Origin: CAZQVN01 sp964596775
Lineage (GTDB): Bacteria; Eisenbacteria; RBG-16-71-46; JABDJR01; JAWXBZ01
Reading direction: 5' to 3'
Assembly (NCBI GenBank): GCA_964596775.1
Contig: CAZQVN010000022.1
Coordinates: 1 to 63,131, forward strand
DNA: 63,131 nt
Each line of letters begins with the position of its first letter. The first letter of the stretch is position 1. Below the pieces are notes generated by a model. The model saw only the letters and a program-made list of their open reading frames with translations, did no database searches and was not told the DNA's origin. Below, piece by piece: positions 19,287 through 27,974 of the stretch. A program made the position numbers and the translations under genes.

Positions 19287-20587
19287 CGCCCGGCCGCCAG
19301 CCGGAGCAGCGTCACCGCCACCCGCTTCGCGTTCATCGGCAGCGTGGTCAGATCCGCGTACTCGTTCACGGTGTGACCTCCCTCGCCCATCAGTCCCACC
19401 CCGTCCATGGCCATCTCCACGAGCCCCTCGGTGAACGAAATGTCCGCGGCACCCGCCCGTGCCGGGTCCACCGCGGTCACCGGGCCGAAGCCCAGGTCGC
19501 GGCTCGCGCCGTCGAAGATGCCGAGGAGCTTCCGGTTTCCGTCCGACGGCGAGAGCGGCGGATAGGCGTCGTCGAACGTGATCGCGGCCGTCGTCCTCGG
19601 CAGGTTCCGCCCGACGATCCGCAGCATCGCGGCCTTGGCCCGCTCGCGCTGCTCCGTGGACACCGCCCGGAGATCCCCGGCCGTGTACAGGCTCTCGGCG
19701 ATCACGTTGTTCTTGCCGAACGCGGTGCCCCGGTTCTGCGCGTCGTCGTGCGTGATCGTCGTGCCGCCGACGATCAGGCCGGGATTGCCGGTGAGGAGCG
19801 CCTCCGCGGACAGCGTGTCGTGGAACGCCGTGAGGATGCGGGCCGCCTCGTAGATCGCGCCGCTGCCGATGTCCTCGCGGAAGATCTGCGAGGAGTGATA
19901 CGGCGAGCCGGACGTGACCAGCGTCCACATCGAGGCGCCGCGCCGCGACACCACGGCCGTCTTCGGGTCGTCGTCCCCGGACTCGAAACCGATGGCCACG
20001 TCGGCCCACTCCGCGGCCTCCCGGAGGTCCTTCCGCGACAGCGCGTACGGCGTGCCCGCCTTCTCCTCGTCGCCGATCAGCATCACGGTGACGGCGATCC
20101 GGTCGAGTTCGCCGGCGGCCTTCAGCGCCTTCAGCGCGAGGAGCGCCACGATGTTGCCCCCCTTCATGTCGCTCGTGCCCGGCCCCTTGACCCGGGTGTC
20201 CGTGATCCGTTCGTAGCGCTGGAACGGGCTGTCCTTCTCGAACACCGTGTCGAGATGTCCGATCAGGAGCACCCGGACCGCGGCGCCCTCCGGATGCCTC
20301 CGGGCCACGAAGTGTCCGGCCCGGTTCCAGGCCGCGCCGTCGATCCACGCCACGTCGAAGCCCAGGGCCGCGAACTCCGGTTCGAACAGGCGGCCCGTTT
20401 CGCGGACCCCCTCGGAATTCATCGTGCCGCTGTTGATGTTGACGGTCCGCTCGAGGAGGTCGACGGCGTGGGCCACGCCCGCGTCCACTTCGGCGGCGAT
20501 CCGCTGCTCGACGGCGGACAGGTCGGCGGACGCCGACACCGGCGCGCACAACAGAAACGGTATGACGAAAAAATGGAGCCTTCGCAT
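19283..20587 (-). CDS. Secreted M20 metallopeptidase (carboxypeptidase G2-like)
   Basis: 434 residues from the ATG that opens a clear signal peptide ('MRRLHFFVIPFLLCAPVSA'); longer upstream frames are less likely. Zinc and catalytic features: 'LLIGHLDTVF', 'GPGTSDMKGG', 'IGDEEKAG' and the late 'GEGGHTVNEYADL'. The pattern fits the M20A glutamate carboxypeptidase group, which removes C-terminal residues from peptides or folate-like conjugates in the periplasm. Its stop codon overlaps that of the convergent M1 peptidase. The substrate cannot be told. Confidence 0.87.
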   Translation of the reverse strand: MRRLHFFVIPFLLCAPVSASADLSAVEQRIAAEVDAGVAHAVDLLERTVNINSGTMNSEGVRETGRLFEPEFAALGFDVAWIDGAAWNRAGHFVARRHPEGAAVRVLLIGHLDTVFEKDSPFQRYERITDTRVKGPGTSDMKGGNIVALLALKALKAAGELDRIAVTVMLIGDEEKAGTPYALSRKDLREAAEWADVAIGFESGDDDPKTAVVSRRGASMWTLVTSGSPYHSSQIFREDIGSGAIYEAARILTAFHDTLSAEALLTGNPGLIVGGTTITHDDAQNRGTAFGKNNVIAESLYTAGDLRAVSTEQRERAKAAMLRIVGRNLPRTTAAITFDDAYPPLSPSDGNRKLLGIFDGASRDLGFGPVTAVDPARAGAADISFTEGLVEMAMDGVGLMGEGGHTVNEYADLTTLPMNAKRVAVTLLRLAAGR

Positions 20588-20667
20588 GGGTTGCGGAGGA
20601 TCACATGCGGACGGAAACGGGTCAAGCGCGGCTTGACTCCCCACCGTCGATCGGGTGTCATCCACGC

Positions 20668-21897
20668 ATGATCGGCCGGACCGTACGACACTTCCGCTTC
20701 GACGAAGAGATCGGCCAGGGGGGCATGGCCCGCGTGTACAAGGCGTGGGACTCCGTGCTCAACCGCTTCGTGGCGGTCAAGGTGCTCTCCCCCGCGGCCG
20801 GACCGAAGACCGGCGGGGATTCGGCCTCCGACGAATACGCGCTCGTCCTCCACGAGGCCCGGGCCGCCTCCCGGCTCGACCATCCGAACATCGCGCCGGT
20901 GTACGAGGTCTTCGCCGAGGATTCCCGGGCGTTCATGGTGATGCAGCTCGTGGCCGGCCCCACGCTGCGCGAGCGTCTCCGGCGGGGGGAGATACCGCTG
21001 CCCGAGGCCGTGCAGATTCTCCTGTCCATCGCCCGGGGGCTGGCGGAAGCGCACCGGATGAACGTGCTTCATCGCGACATCAAGCCGGAAAACGTGCTGC
21101 TCACCGAGCGCGGCGAGGTCAAGATCACCGATTTCGGCCTGGCCCGTATCGCCCACGTGGACCGCTCCACGATCACCGGGTCGATCCGCGGAACGCCCGC
21201 CTACATGCCCCCCGAACTGCTGGCCGGGCTGGACCCCGACGCGCGCGGCGACATTTTTTCCGCGGGCGTCCTGTTCCACGAACTGCTGACCGGGCGGCAC
21301 CCGTTTTCGGCGCCCCACCAGGCCGGAACGCTCAACGCGATCCTCAACGAGGATCCGCCCCATGTGTCCGACCTGCGACCCGAGGTGTCGGTGGAGGTCT
21401 CGAAGGTCATCCACCGGATGATGGAAAAGGATCCGGAGCACCGGTACGCGGACGGCCAGGGCCTGCTCGACGCGCTCGAGGAGGCCGTGGGGATCACGCC
21501 GCTCAACCCGCGGGCGCCGATGCCCGTGACCCGCAGGCGGATCGGGCGCCGGTTGCTGCTGCCCGCGGCCGCCGTCCTGTTCCTGCTGGCCATTCTGACG
21601 GCAAGGGACTGGCCCGGAAGCGGACCGACCCGTATCATGCTGTCCGGACGGGTCACGGACACGGACAGCCGTCCCGTCGAAGGAGCCCGGGTCACGATCG
21701 ACGGACACTCTTTCCTGGCCCGGACCACGTCGAACGGAGGATTCCGGGGAGACGTGATCGACGCGATGAAGGACGAGGCGGTCCTGATGCGCATCTCGCA
21801 CGAGCGACACATCACGGAAACGCGGTGGGTCACGCTGACGTCCGGGTCGATCGACACGCTCTCCTTCAGGTTGAAGCCACTCGAAGAATCGCGCTGA
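20668..21897 (+). CDS. Membrane Ser/Thr kinase with carboxypeptidase-regulatory-like ectodomain
   Basis: 409 residues. The start at 20668 ('MIGRTVRHFRFDEEIGQGG') is typical of the family; an ATG at 20605 has a better ribosome site (GGAGG) and would add 21 residues. The kinase domain has 'GQGGMARVYKAW', HRD 135-137 and 'DFGLA'. One membrane helix lies at about 295-312. Outside is a compact beta-sandwich ('SGRVTDTDSRPVEGARVTI') of the carboxypeptidase-regulatory type. The outer-membrane protein gene starts 15 bp downstream, so the two are probably one unit. Confidence 0.9.
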   Translation: MIGRTVRHFRFDEEIGQGGMARVYKAWDSVLNRFVAVKVLSPAAGPKTGGDSASDEYALVLHEARAASRLDHPNIAPVYEVFAEDSRAFMVMQLVAGPTLRERLRRGEIPLPEAVQILLSIARGLAEAHRMNVLHRDIKPENVLLTERGEVKITDFGLARIAHVDRSTITGSIRGTPAYMPPELLAGLDPDARGDIFSAGVLFHELLTGRHPFSAPHQAGTLNAILNEDPPHVSDLRPEVSVEVSKVIHRMMEKDPEHRYADGQGLLDALEEAVGITPLNPRAPMPVTRRRIGRRLLLPAAAVLFLLAILTARDWPGSGPTRIMLSGRVTDTDSRPVEGARVTIDGHSFLARTTSNGGFRGDVIDAMKDEAVLMRISHERHITETRWVTLTSGSIDTLSFRLKPLEESR

Positions 21898-21912
21898 GGA
21901 CACCAGGCTGAG

Positions 21913-23394
21913 ATGAAACGACTCGCAGCACTTCTGACCGTTGCCGCCACGCTCCTGACGCACCCGTCACCGGCGATCGCCGGGCCGGGCGAAATCGAGC
22001 TCCGGGGAACCCTCCTCTGCAAGGTCGAAGGGGACGACCGTCGCGAAAAGGCTCTCGACGGCCACTATCTTGTCGTCGTTCCCGAAGGGTATCCGCAAAG
22101 TTCCGAAGTACTCGACGAGGCCGGCTTCTTCCGGCTCCGCCTCCCCTCCTCCTGCGTCGACCAGCATGTCGTTCTCCGGGTGCTGCACGGATCGGAAGAC
22201 GTGCACCTGATGCGGGTGCTGGTCGAGCGCGGCCGCCTGCGGAAGTTCGGCGACCGATCCCTGTACCAGCTCGGGGCGGCCTCGCTGCCGGGGCGGTGCG
22301 AGGACTACGCGGCGAGCCAGGCGGAAGCGCTGGCGCTTCGGGACCGGCTCCGCCGGTCCGCGGACACGCTCGGGGTGGCATCGCGCGAGGGGGGCGGCAT
22401 CTCGAAACCGGTCGTCGGCGGCGTGCTCGGGACGGTCCTCACCGGGCTCGGATTCCTGGTGGCGCCGAGTTCCGCCGAGGCCGGATCGAAGATCCAGATC
22501 AGCGCACCGGAACGGACCTACGGCATGCCTCCCGGCGACTGGCCGCTCTACACCCAGTTCAGTTCGTCGCCCGGCCTCGGCCGCACGCTCACACCGATCC
22601 GCGCCGTCGACGAGGCCGTGTTCTGGAACCCCTCCGCACTGGTCCGGCAGGTGGGCCACCGCCTGACCGTGTCCGGCGGCGAACGGGACGAGTACCGGGT
22701 CAGCGGCGTCTACCAGCTGCCGGTGGCCGGCGCCTCGTTTCTCGTTCCACGCACCGTCAGCGCCGGGTACCTCGGCTATCTCGACACGAAGACGAAAACC
22801 GAAACGCTGGAAAACCGGATTGACGTCAACGACATCTACAACAACGAGCAGATGTTCTTCGCCGGCCTCGGCTTCGCGCCGGCGCGGGACGTGGCGTTCG
22901 CCGTCAACGTCAACGAGTACCGCCAGAAGTTCGGGTCGGAAATCCGGTCCACGAACTCCGTGAGCGGCAAGACGGTCTCCGGCGGCAGCGTGATCCGCGA
23001 AACCGTGCGCGATGTGGACCTCTCGCTGACCTGGGACGCCCGCCACGATCTGCGCCTGGCCGCCGCGGCATACCACGTCGGCGGCACCGAGGCCAAAAAT
23101 CACGAAGACCAGGATGTGGCGCTCCAGCGCGGAGTCCTCGGTGCTTCGTGGGTCCGGGGCAAATTGCTCGTCGGCGGTGAGTTCGGCATGAACACCGGCG
23201 ACCTCGGCGGCAGCCTCGGCCTCAACTACCGGGTCACGGACTGGCTCGGCCTGGATCTGAGCGGCGGAACCCGCTTCGAGACGATTCAGGCCGGCGTCGA
23301 CCTGCACCGCGGCCCGTTCACCGGACGGTTCCGGGTCCGGACGGACGATCGTCAGGACACGGCCGTCCAGTTCGGCATGGGGATCGCGGGCTGA
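21913..23394 (+). CDS. Putative outer-membrane beta-barrel protein
   Basis: 493 residues with a signal peptide (about 1-23, ending 'PAIAG'). Residues 25-110 look like a small beta domain with two Cys. From about 210 onward, alternating amphipathic strands and turns ('VSAGYLGYLDTKTKTETLEN', 'GLNYRVTDWLGLDLSGG') resemble an outer-membrane barrel. The sequence does not end in a canonical aromatic residue. It sits 15 bp after a transmembrane kinase and may be its sensor partner or target; that is inference. Confidence 0.65.
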   Translation: MKRLAALLTVAATLLTHPSPAIAGPGEIELRGTLLCKVEGDDRREKALDGHYLVVVPEGYPQSSEVLDEAGFFRLRLPSSCVDQHVVLRVLHGSEDVHLMRVLVERGRLRKFGDRSLYQLGAASLPGRCEDYAASQAEALALRDRLRRSADTLGVASREGGGISKPVVGGVLGTVLTGLGFLVAPSSAEAGSKIQISAPERTYGMPPGDWPLYTQFSSSPGLGRTLTPIRAVDEAVFWNPSALVRQVGHRLTVSGGERDEYRVSGVYQLPVAGASFLVPRTVSAGYLGYLDTKTKTETLENRIDVNDIYNNEQMFFAGLGFAPARDVAFAVNVNEYRQKFGSEIRSTNSVSGKTVSGGSVIRETVRDVDLSLTWDARHDLRLAAAAYHVGGTEAKNHEDQDVALQRGVLGASWVRGKLLVGGEFGMNTGDLGGSLGLNYRVTDWLGLDLSGGTRFETIQAGVDLHRGPFTGRFRVRTDDRQDTAVQFGMGIAG

Positions 23395-23538
23395 TCCCTC
23401 GTTCCGGAGCCTGCGCTCCCCGGTGGCGGGCGACCCTCCCGGCCGCCGGCCGGCCCCGCGGCGGCCCGCCCCGCTTCCGGATCGTCGCACTGAATCGAAA
23501 CCGCCTCCGGCCGATAACGGTTCAGGGACCATCGGGGC

Positions 23539-23544
23539 TATAAT
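23539..23544 (+). promoter_or_regulatory. TATAAT -10 box before the alpha/beta hydrolase
   Basis: A perfect -10 hexamer, 77 bp before the GTG at 23621. No good -35 lies 16-18 bp upstream, so it may rely on an activator or be chance. Confidence 0.4.
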
Positions 23545-23620
23545 GTCGGGACTGTCCCCGGGACCGCTGTAACCGTTTATCTCCCTGTGGCTTACACGGC
23601 GCGGGGGATCGGAGGCCGGC

Positions 23621-24669
23621 GTGCTGCTTGTTCTGGCTCTTGTATCTCTTTTGAATTCATCTATTTATGACGTTCCCACGGCCCCATCGGAAACCATCCG
23701 GGTGTCCATGTCCGGTGAAGGCAGCACGGTTGTCCTCATTCCCGGACTGTTCGGCTCGGCGTACAGCTATCGAAAGGTCATCCCGCTGCTCCATGCGGCC
23801 GGTCACCGCGCCGTGGTCATCGAACCGCTGGCCGTCGGCGGATCGAGCCGCCCGGCGAACGCGGACTACTCGCTGACCGCGCAGGCCGGAAGGATCGCCG
23901 CGGTGATGGATGCCCGGAACATCGGTCCGGCCCTGTTCGTGGCCCACGGCATCGGCGCCTCGATGGTGTTCCGGCTTGCGGTGGATCGCCCCGATCTCGT
24001 TCTCGGGGTCGTCTCCATCGACGGCGGTCCCGCCGAAACGGCCACCGGATCGGGACTGCGCCGGGCCCTCGCGTTCGCCCCGATCCTCAAGTTTCTCGGC
24101 GGCCAGGGCTTGCTGATCAAGAAGGTGCGCGGCCAGCTCGTCGATCATTCGGCGGACGCGTCGTGGGTTACCGACGAGACCGTGGACGGCTACACGGAGG
24201 GCGCCCGGGTCGATCCCGACGGGACGCTGCAGGCGCTTCAGCAGATGGCGAAGGCTCGGGAGCCGATACCCCTCGTTCCGAACCTGCACCGGATCGCCGG
24301 ACCGGTGGAGCTTCTGCAGAGCGGTTTCGTCCACCCGGCCCGCGTCGATCCCGAGGAAGTCCAGGAAANNNNNNNNNNNNNNNNNNNNNNNNNNNNNNNN
24401 NNNNNNNNNNNNNNNNNNNNNNNNNNNNNNNNNNNNNNNNNNNNNNNNNNNNNNNNNNNNNNNNNNNNCTGCAGAGCGGTTTCGTCCACCCGGCCCGCGT
24501 CGATCCCGAGGAAGTCCAGGAAATGAAGACGCGCATCCCGGCTTTCCAGATGTACACGGTGCCCGGCGCCGGTCACTACATCCAGGAGGAAAACCCGGCG
24601 GCGGTGGCCGTGGCCGTGGAGCGCGTCCTCAGGCGCGTGGCCGCGAGGGCGGGCACCGCGGACCGTTAG
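23621..24669 (+). CDS. Alpha/beta-hydrolase-fold protein lacking nucleophile Ser (split by false gap)
   Basis: GTG start with GGAGG 5 nt upstream. The 100-N gap at 24369-24468 is flanked by identical 55-bp ends. Joining 23621-24368 to 24524-24669 gives an intact 297-residue protein. It has an N-terminal hydrophobic signal, oxyanion region 'LIPGLFGSAYSY' and C-terminal 'GAGHYIQEENP' with the usual His. The nucleophile elbow reads 'VAHGIGASM' where active members have GHSxG, so the catalytic Ser is Gly. Either the enzyme is inactive, as in receptor-type members, or chemistry differs. No operon partner is apparent. Confidence 0.8.
24314..24368. repeat. 55-bp contig-end overlap, left copy
   Basis: Identical to 24469-24523 on the other side of the N run. 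An unmerged k-mer overlap inside the hydrolase gene. Confidence 0.93.
24369..24468. other. Assembly gap, 100 N (artefactual)
   Basis: The flanks overlap by 55 bp and the reading frame continues when they are collapsed, so nothing is likely to be missing. Confidence 0.93.
24469..24523. repeat. 55-bp contig-end overlap, right copy
   Basis: Second copy of 24314-24368. Confidence 0.93.
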
Positions 24670-24713
24670 GGCCGCGCTTCCCCGCCGACAAGGCACTCCC
24701 GTTCAGCGCCCCC

Positions 24714-25652
24714 TCAGAAGCGAACCCGTTCCCCCTCGACCGCAACCCGGAAGCCCCGCCTTTCGATGTCCCTCCGTATCGTGCCGTCCCGCAGCGCCGG
24801 GTTCGTGTGATTGAGGTGGATGAACCGGAAGCGTCCGGGCGCCCGGGCCGCCGCGGCGGCGAGACGGCTCATGGTGTCCGTCATCAGCGGATGGGGGATC
24901 TCCGCGAGATTGCGGCCGGGAAGTTCGCGGCCGTCGTAGAACGTGGCATCCAGCCAGGCCACGTCCACACCGGAAACGAGCGAGTCGAGAAGCCCGGGGT
25001 GACGATCCCAGGAGTCCACGTCGGGAACGAAAAGCACCGTTCCTGCCGGGCCCTCGATCCGGAACGCCATCGTGTCGGAAAACTCGTCGCGGTGCGGCAC
25101 CGGTACGGCGGTCACCCGGAGCCCGGGAATCGGCTCGAACACGGCACCCGGCTCGAACGGAACGAGGTCGATCTGGCCGAGCTCCACGAGCTGGCTCCAC
25201 GGCCCGTTGCCGGACAGGAACGCCGCCATGCGCTGGCTGGCATGCACGGGCGTCCCCGGCGTGGCGGCCACCTCGCGCCCGAACTGGGCCAGCCCGATGT
25301 AGTGACCGATATGCGCGTGCGTCAGCAGCACGGCGTCCACCGGCTTCCGCCCCCGCCCGGACACTGCCGCCAGGTCATGGAAACGGGCCACCTGCGCCTC
25401 GACGGCCGGCGTGGCTTCCACGAGCAGGAGCGCCCCGGTTTCGAGATCCCGGACGCCGAGGCACGCCGGATGAAGCGGCTTTCCGCGGCGGCGCGCCTCG
25501 CGGCAGCAGTCGCGTTCGCAGCCGAGGTGCGGTACGCCCCCGTCCTGCGCGATCCCGAGGACGATCGCCTCGAACCGCGGGGCGGCCAGGCCCGGCCCCG
25601 GCCGGAGCACACCGATCCACAGCAGGGCGACGACAACGAGCACGGTTCTCAT
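24714..25652 (-). CDS. PqqB-like metallo-beta-lactamase-fold hydrolase, exported
   Basis: 312 residues from the ATG that begins a signal peptide ('MRTVLVVVALLWIGVL'). 'VLGIAQDGGVPHLGC' and a Cys cluster ('CERDCCREA') start the mature chain, as in PqqB-type proteins. The metal motif is 'LTHAHIGHYIGL' (HxHxGH), followed by 'VPDVDSWD' and 'LNHTNP'. PqqB helps make the cofactor PQQ, but no other pqq gene lies here and this copy has an export signal, so the substrate is uncertain. A divergent membrane-protein gene starts 60 bp away. Confidence 0.8.
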   Translation of the reverse strand: MRTVLVVVALLWIGVLRPGPGLAAPRFEAIVLGIAQDGGVPHLGCERDCCREARRRGKPLHPACLGVRDLETGALLLVEATPAVEAQVARFHDLAAVSGRGRKPVDAVLLTHAHIGHYIGLAQFGREVAATPGTPVHASQRMAAFLSGNGPWSQLVELGQIDLVPFEPGAVFEPIPGLRVTAVPVPHRDEFSDTMAFRIEGPAGTVLFVPDVDSWDRHPGLLDSLVSGVDVAWLDATFYDGRELPGRNLAEIPHPLMTDTMSRLAAAAARAPGRFRFIHLNHTNPALRDGTIRRDIERRGFRVAVEGERVRF

Positions 25653-25711
25653 CACCCCGGTATCCAACCATGCCGGTTGACGCCGGCGCAACCGGACGCG
25701 AACATGCGCGG

Positions 25712-26767
25712 ATGAAGCCCCGCCCCGGCCTGATCCGCAATCTCGAAGGCGGACACTATCTCGACATCTTTCTGGTGTCCGCGGTGTCGGCGGTCCTGGT
25801 CATCCGGTTTCTGCTCAAGGTCACGGACTACCCGCGGCTGTCCCCGGGGAGCCTGCACATCGCCCACGTGCTGTGGGGCGGCCTGCTGATGATGGTCGCC
25901 ATCGTCGTGCTGCTGTCCTACCTCGGGCGGGGCGGCCTGCAGTTTGCGGCGCTGCTCGGCGGCCTCGGGTTCGGGGCGTTCATCGACGAGGTGGGCAAGT
26001 TCGTCACCGAGGACAACGACTACTTCTACAGGCCGGCGGCGGCGGTCATCTACGTCGTGTTCGTCCTCACGTACCTCGGCATCCGTTCCATCCACCGGGA
26101 GCAGCTGGGCGGTCGCCGGGAGTACCTCGTCAACGCCGTGGAGCTGATGAAACGCCTTCCGGCCGGGTCGATGAGCGCCGAAGAGCGCGACCAGGCGCTG
26201 CAGTACCTGGCCAGGGCGGACAGCCGCGACCCGCTGGTGGCGAAGCTGCGCCACATCCTGTTCGAGGCGGAACTCGCGCCGGCCTCCGGCCCGGGTCTCT
26301 ACGCCCAGTGCCGGGACGGGTTCTTCGCCGGCTACCGGAGGCTGACCGCCCTGCGCGGATTCACGGCGGCGGTCATCACGTTCTTCGTGATGGTGCTCGT
26401 GGTGAAGGTCGCGCAGGCGGCCCTGCTGATCTTCGCGGAGCACGTGACGCCTCACGAGATCCTGCGGATCGGCCTGCTCCAGGGGCCGCCCGGGGAACGG
26501 TCGGCCTCCGCGTGGGGCCAGCTCGTCGCGTCGATGATCTCGGCGCTGTTCATCGCCGCCGGCGTTGTCTCGGTGCGGAAGTCGCGGCTCACGGCGTTCC
26601 GGATGTTCCAGCGTTCCGTTCTCGTCTCCATCTTCCTGACCCAGGTCTTCATGTTCTACCGGGAGCAGTGGGCGGCGCTGGCCGGTCTCGTTTTCAACAT
26701 CCTCGTCTTTCTCGCCCTGCACTTCATGATCGAGCGGGAGAGGTCGAGCACCTGGAAAGGACATTGA
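25712..26767 (+). CDS. Conserved polytopic membrane protein, unknown function
   Basis: 351 residues from the second ATG ('MKPRPGLIRNLEGGHYLDIF'); an ATG at 25670 would add 14 less likely residues. Seven or so membrane helices are seen: four in the N-terminal 110 residues with 'SLHIAHVLWGGLLMM', a cytoplasmic loop of about 100 residues, then three or four more. The 'LEGGxYL...LHIAHxLWGG' pattern recurs in uncharacterised bacterial proteins. It ends 2 bp before a tiny frame and 50 bp before the alarmone-hydrolase-like gene. Confidence 0.7.
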   Translation: MKPRPGLIRNLEGGHYLDIFLVSAVSAVLVIRFLLKVTDYPRLSPGSLHIAHVLWGGLLMMVAIVVLLSYLGRGGLQFAALLGGLGFGAFIDEVGKFVTEDNDYFYRPAAAVIYVVFVLTYLGIRSIHREQLGGRREYLVNAVELMKRLPAGSMSAEERDQALQYLARADSRDPLVAKLRHILFEAELAPASGPGLYAQCRDGFFAGYRRLTALRGFTAAVITFFVMVLVVKVAQAALLIFAEHVTPHEILRIGLLQGPPGERSASAWGQLVASMISALFIAAGVVSVRKSRLTAFRMFQRSVLVSIFLTQVFMFYREQWAALAGLVFNILVFLALHFMIERERSSTWKGH

Positions 26768-26768
26768 A

Positions 26769-26816
26769 ATGGCCGCACGCGCACGGAAACGGTCGAGCGG
26801 CCGGAAAGGACACTGA
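26769..26816 (+). CDS. Possible 15-residue basic leader peptide
   Basis: ATG to TGA between two genes: a short Arg/Lys-rich peptide ending 'GRKGH'. The preceding gene also ends 'TWKGH', and both stops sit in the same sequence (GGAAAGGACAYTGA followed by an ATGGCC), so the interval looks like a partial tandem duplication of a gene end plus the next gene's start. It may be a leader peptide or just a relic. Confidence 0.3.
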   Translation: MAARARKRSSGRKGH

Positions 26817-26817
26817 C

Positions 26818-27255
26818 ATGGCCACACTCGAGCGGGCCCTGGCGCTCGCCGTCGAAAAACATGCCGGACAGACAGACCGGACCGGCGCCCCCTACATCCT
26901 CCACCCGCTCCGGGTGATGTTCCGCCTGGAACACACCGAAGACCGGATCGTGGCGATCCTCCACGACGTCGTCGAGGACACGGATGTCACGTTCGCAGAT
27001 CTTCGCGGGATGGGCTTCGACGACGCGATCCTCGCGGCGCTCGACGGGGTCACGCGGAGGGAATCCGAAACCTACGAGGAGTTCGTGGAGCGGAGCGCGG
27101 CCAACGAGGTGTCGCTGCGGGTCAAGCTGGCCGACCTTGAGGACAACATGGACATCCGGCGGCTGTCGTCGCCGCTGACCGACCGCGACCTTGAGCGGCT
27201 GAACCGCTACCGGGCCGCCTACGGGCGCTTGAAGCGGAGGTCGCGCCCTTCGTAG
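26818..27255 (+). CDS. Small HD-domain alarmone hydrolase (MESH1-like)
   Basis: 145 residues with the RelA/SpoT-type HD hydrolase motifs: 'HAGQTDRTGAPYILHPLRV', 'ILHDVVEDTD' and 'KLADLEDNMD'. Stand-alone proteins of this size (small alarmone hydrolases, MESH1) remove pyrophosphate from (p)ppGpp or related nucleotides using manganese. AAGGA precedes the ATG. It probably shares a transcript with the membrane protein upstream. Its 3' end overlaps the convergent acetyltransferase by 37 bp. Confidence 0.88.
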   Translation: MATLERALALAVEKHAGQTDRTGAPYILHPLRVMFRLEHTEDRIVAILHDVVEDTDVTFADLRGMGFDDAILAALDGVTRRESETYEEFVERSAANEVSLRVKLADLEDNMDIRRLSSPLTDRDLERLNRYRAAYGRLKRRSRPS

Positions 27256-27902
27256 TCGCGGGCGGTGGCCACCTCTTCGTTGATCCACTCGATGAGCGCC
27301 GCGTACCCCTGGCTGGCGGGGTCGCTGCCCAGGTAGTCGGCGACGACAGCGATGACGTCGAACCCCTCGCGCATCTGGAACGTCAGCGTGGGGTCCTTGA
27401 GCTCGCCGCGCACGACCCGCGTCACGTAATCGATCGCGGTCATCTCCTCCGCGTAGCGGACATACCCCCGCAGCCGCCCCCCGGCGCGGATCCGCTTGAG
27501 CCTGAACTTCCGGGTGATCTCCCGCCGAGCCACGTACAGGGCGTGGCCGATCCCCATCCGCTGGCGTTTCGGGTGGGTCATCACCTCGGCGCCGTACAGC
27601 GTGCGCCCGTCCTCGGGGTCGTGATTCGTGAACATTCCGCCGTCGGTGAACTCGCGCCAGGAACCGGTGTGGGCATAGTCCTCCCAGAGGACGATGAGGC
27701 TGGCCGCCATGCCGACGATGTCGTTCGTGTCCGTGTCGACGGCCACGAGCTGTCCTTCCGGGAAGACCCGGAGGTGCGAGGACAGCTGTTTCTCCGACCA
27801 GGGCCTGCTGGTCGGGTACACCTCTTCCGTCATCTTTATGATTCCGGCGAAGTCTTCCGGCCGGGTGTTGCGTACGATGATGCTGGATTTCGATCGATCC
27901 AT
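27219..27902 (-). CDS. GNAT-family N-acetyltransferase
   Basis: 227 residues. N-terminal 'IIVRNTRPEDFAGIIKM' begins the GNAT fold; the acetyl-CoA loop is 'VMTHPKRQRMGIGHALY' (RxxGxG). It lies 72 bp after a nitrilase-family gene on the same strand. In many bacteria (for example Bacillus YhcX) a GNAT domain and a carbon-nitrogen hydrolase are one chain, GNAT first. Here they are separate and in the opposite order. The acceptor is unknown. Its 3' end overlaps the convergent HD gene by 37 bp. Confidence 0.88.
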   Translation of the reverse strand: MDRSKSSIIVRNTRPEDFAGIIKMTEEVYPTSRPWSEKQLSSHLRVFPEGQLVAVDTDTNDIVGMAASLIVLWEDYAHTGSWREFTDGGMFTNHDPEDGRTLYGAEVMTHPKRQRMGIGHALYVARREITRKFRLKRIRAGGRLRGYVRYAEEMTAIDYVTRVVRGELKDPTLTFQMREGFDVIAVVADYLGSDPASQGYAALIEWINEEVATARDYEGRDLRFKRP

Positions 27903-27974
27903 TGCTGTCCTCCCGGCCCGCCGGACCCTGTTCCGGCTCGCGACCTGTTCCCGCCGCGCCTCCGGAAACCCGGC

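Noticed and set aside
20605..20667. Start of the second kinase at 20605
   Set aside because: It has GGAGG but adds 21 residues unlike kinase N-termini and leaves only 17 bp to the divergent gene; kept as an alternative.
14648..20671. A 2,007-codon plus-strand frame across several genes
   Set aside because: It overlaps the GT39, M1 and M20 genes in another frame and encodes Arg/Pro-rich noise typical of high GC.
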